Below are positions 63,501 to 64,000 of a DNA stretch of 64,000 bases, piece by piece; positions within the stretch are counted from its first letter, which is position 1; each line of letters starts with the position of its first letter. The translations under genes were made by a program, and so were the position numbers. Under the pieces are notes generated by a model. That model was not told the origin of the DNA. It did no database searches and was given only the letters and a program-made list of their open reading frames with translations. Origin of the DNA: Trichaptum fuscoviolaceum (taxonomy: Eukaryota; Basidiomycota; Agaricomycetes; Hymenochaetales; Trichaptaceae); contig CAJSYZ010000004.1 of NCBI GenBank assembly GCA_910574455.1, positions 2,791,528-2,855,527 of the forward strand, written 5' to 3'.

Positions 63501-64000
63501 CCCCATTTTTCGCAAACAAGGGATTCCATCCCCGACTAACCATTGACCCTCACACTTCATCTTCTATCCTAGCAGATCAAGTCGCAACCGACATTCGCGA
63601 CCTCCATCAATACCTCAAAGACCAACTTCGCATTACCCTCAACCAGTACCAACAGGCCACCATAACCCGACGCGCACCAATTCCACCCTTTGCGGTCGGC
63701 GATCTCGTTTGGCTCGACACCCGCAACATCCGCACCAAACGACCCATGAAGAAACTCGACCACAAACGCATCGGTCCTTACCCCATTATTGAGGTCGTCT
63801 CCACTCATGCCCGCCGCCTGGGCCTACCCCTCGAGCTTAAAGCGATTCACAACGTCTTTCACGTTTCGCTGCTCGAGCCCGACACACCAAACCCCTACCC
63901 GACTCGCCATCAATCGCCTCCCCCACCCGTCGAAGTTGACGATAACCTTGAATATGAAGTCGCTGAAATACTGGACTCCAAGTATGACCGACGTCGTAAA
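60484..64000 (+). pseudogene. Gypsy Pol (PR-RT-RH-IN-chromodomain), one frameshift, 3' partial
   Basis: The frame opens at 60484 (after an in-frame TGA at 60481-60483) in the -1 frame relative to Gag, with a 19-nt overlap. Protease ALIDSGASDNF near 60652; RT with RLCIDYRGLN, MPFGMTNSPATFQ and YLDDILIFS; RNase H with VETDASDFAISG; integrase with an H2C2 zinc site (HHDHSLAGHPG, CPECKRAK) and catalytic D, D, E (SMDFIEG, SDRGRHF, TDGQTERIN). One extra A near 63436 shifts the frame inside the integrase C-terminal part, ending the ORF at 63546. The other frame continues open to the window edge (GDLVWLDTRNI, HNVFHVSLLEP) into a chromodomain start (YEVAEILDSK). The copy looks recently inactivated. 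Confidence 0.92.

Larger units (their letters stand above)
57067..64000 (+). mobile_element. Ty3/Gypsy chromovirus (right end outside window)
   Basis: Begins TGTCACGAC, a usual Gypsy LTR start. It carries a Gag ORF, then protease-RT-RNase H-integrase in the -1 frame and the beginning of a chromodomain at the window edge. The 3' LTR is not included. Domain order PR-RT-RH-IN-chromodomain defines the clade. Confidence 0.93.

Overview
This is a repeat-rich stretch of a filamentous basidiomycete nuclear genome, most likely an Agaricomycete. The evidence is spliced genes with roughly 50-60 nt introns, a recognisable eukaryotic ribosomal protein gene, an USP deubiquitinase, a lineage-typical basidiomycete hypothetical protein, TTAGGG-like repeats, and copia, Gypsy/chromovirus and Tad/L1-like retrotransposons. 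Species cannot be read from the sequence. No rRNA gene, intact tRNA gene, CRISPR array or bacterial operon was seen.

Host genes. (1) <1-3787 (+): six-exon 3' part of an UBP12/USP15-type ubiquitin hydrolase. (2) 4438-5031 (-): complete six-exon gene for ribosomal protein eL43 (L37a), with two GC-AG introns. (3) 5354-6885 (-): F-box-like/leucine-rich hypothetical protein. (4) 33974-36963 (-): seven-exon, 891-aa basidiomycete-type hypothetical protein with six introns of 52-53 nt. (5) 43628-44763 (+): 338-aa protein with a hydrophobic segment and an RNase H1 N-terminal (viroplasmin-like) domain. (6) 47157-47614 (+): host-type ORF cut by a retrotransposon. (7) 53136-55800 (-): predicted PA-clan (chymotrypsin-like) protease with homologous tandem introns at its 5' end.

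Mobile DNA, more than half of the window. Three copies (L1, L2, L3) of one Tad/L1-like LINE lie at 8362-33243. L1 (-) is split by an apparently intact copia element 'A' (11768-17972, identical 260-bp LTRs, TSD GTGGG). L2 (+) runs from about 18819 to a 27-A tail at 25214. L3 (-) is split by copia element 'B1' (25391-31194, TSD TAGGG). A second copia B copy, B2 (37713-43515, TSD TAGTG), has an intact pol ORF and sits in the divergent promoter between genes 4 and 5. A third, B3 (47615-about 50006), is truncated. A Ty3/Gypsy chromovirus starts at 57067 and runs off the right edge. An inverted pair of tRNA-derived SINE-like repeats flanks degenerate telomere-like repeats at 7690-8358.

How the parts interact. 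Copia A encodes a full Gag-Pol, whereas family B pol begins at the zinc knuckle and has no upstream capsid domain, so B may depend on Gag from elsewhere. Both families share a primer site matching the initiator-tRNA anticodon arm. Both also share an LTR architecture: one 5' arm that can pair with either of two tandem 3' arms, the first followed by a splice-donor-like sequence and the second ending in an acceptor-like CAG. The pairing has a compensatory base change between families. This is the best candidate here for an undescribed regulatory device. Annotation is by eye; splice sites and domain names rest on motif recognition, not database searches.
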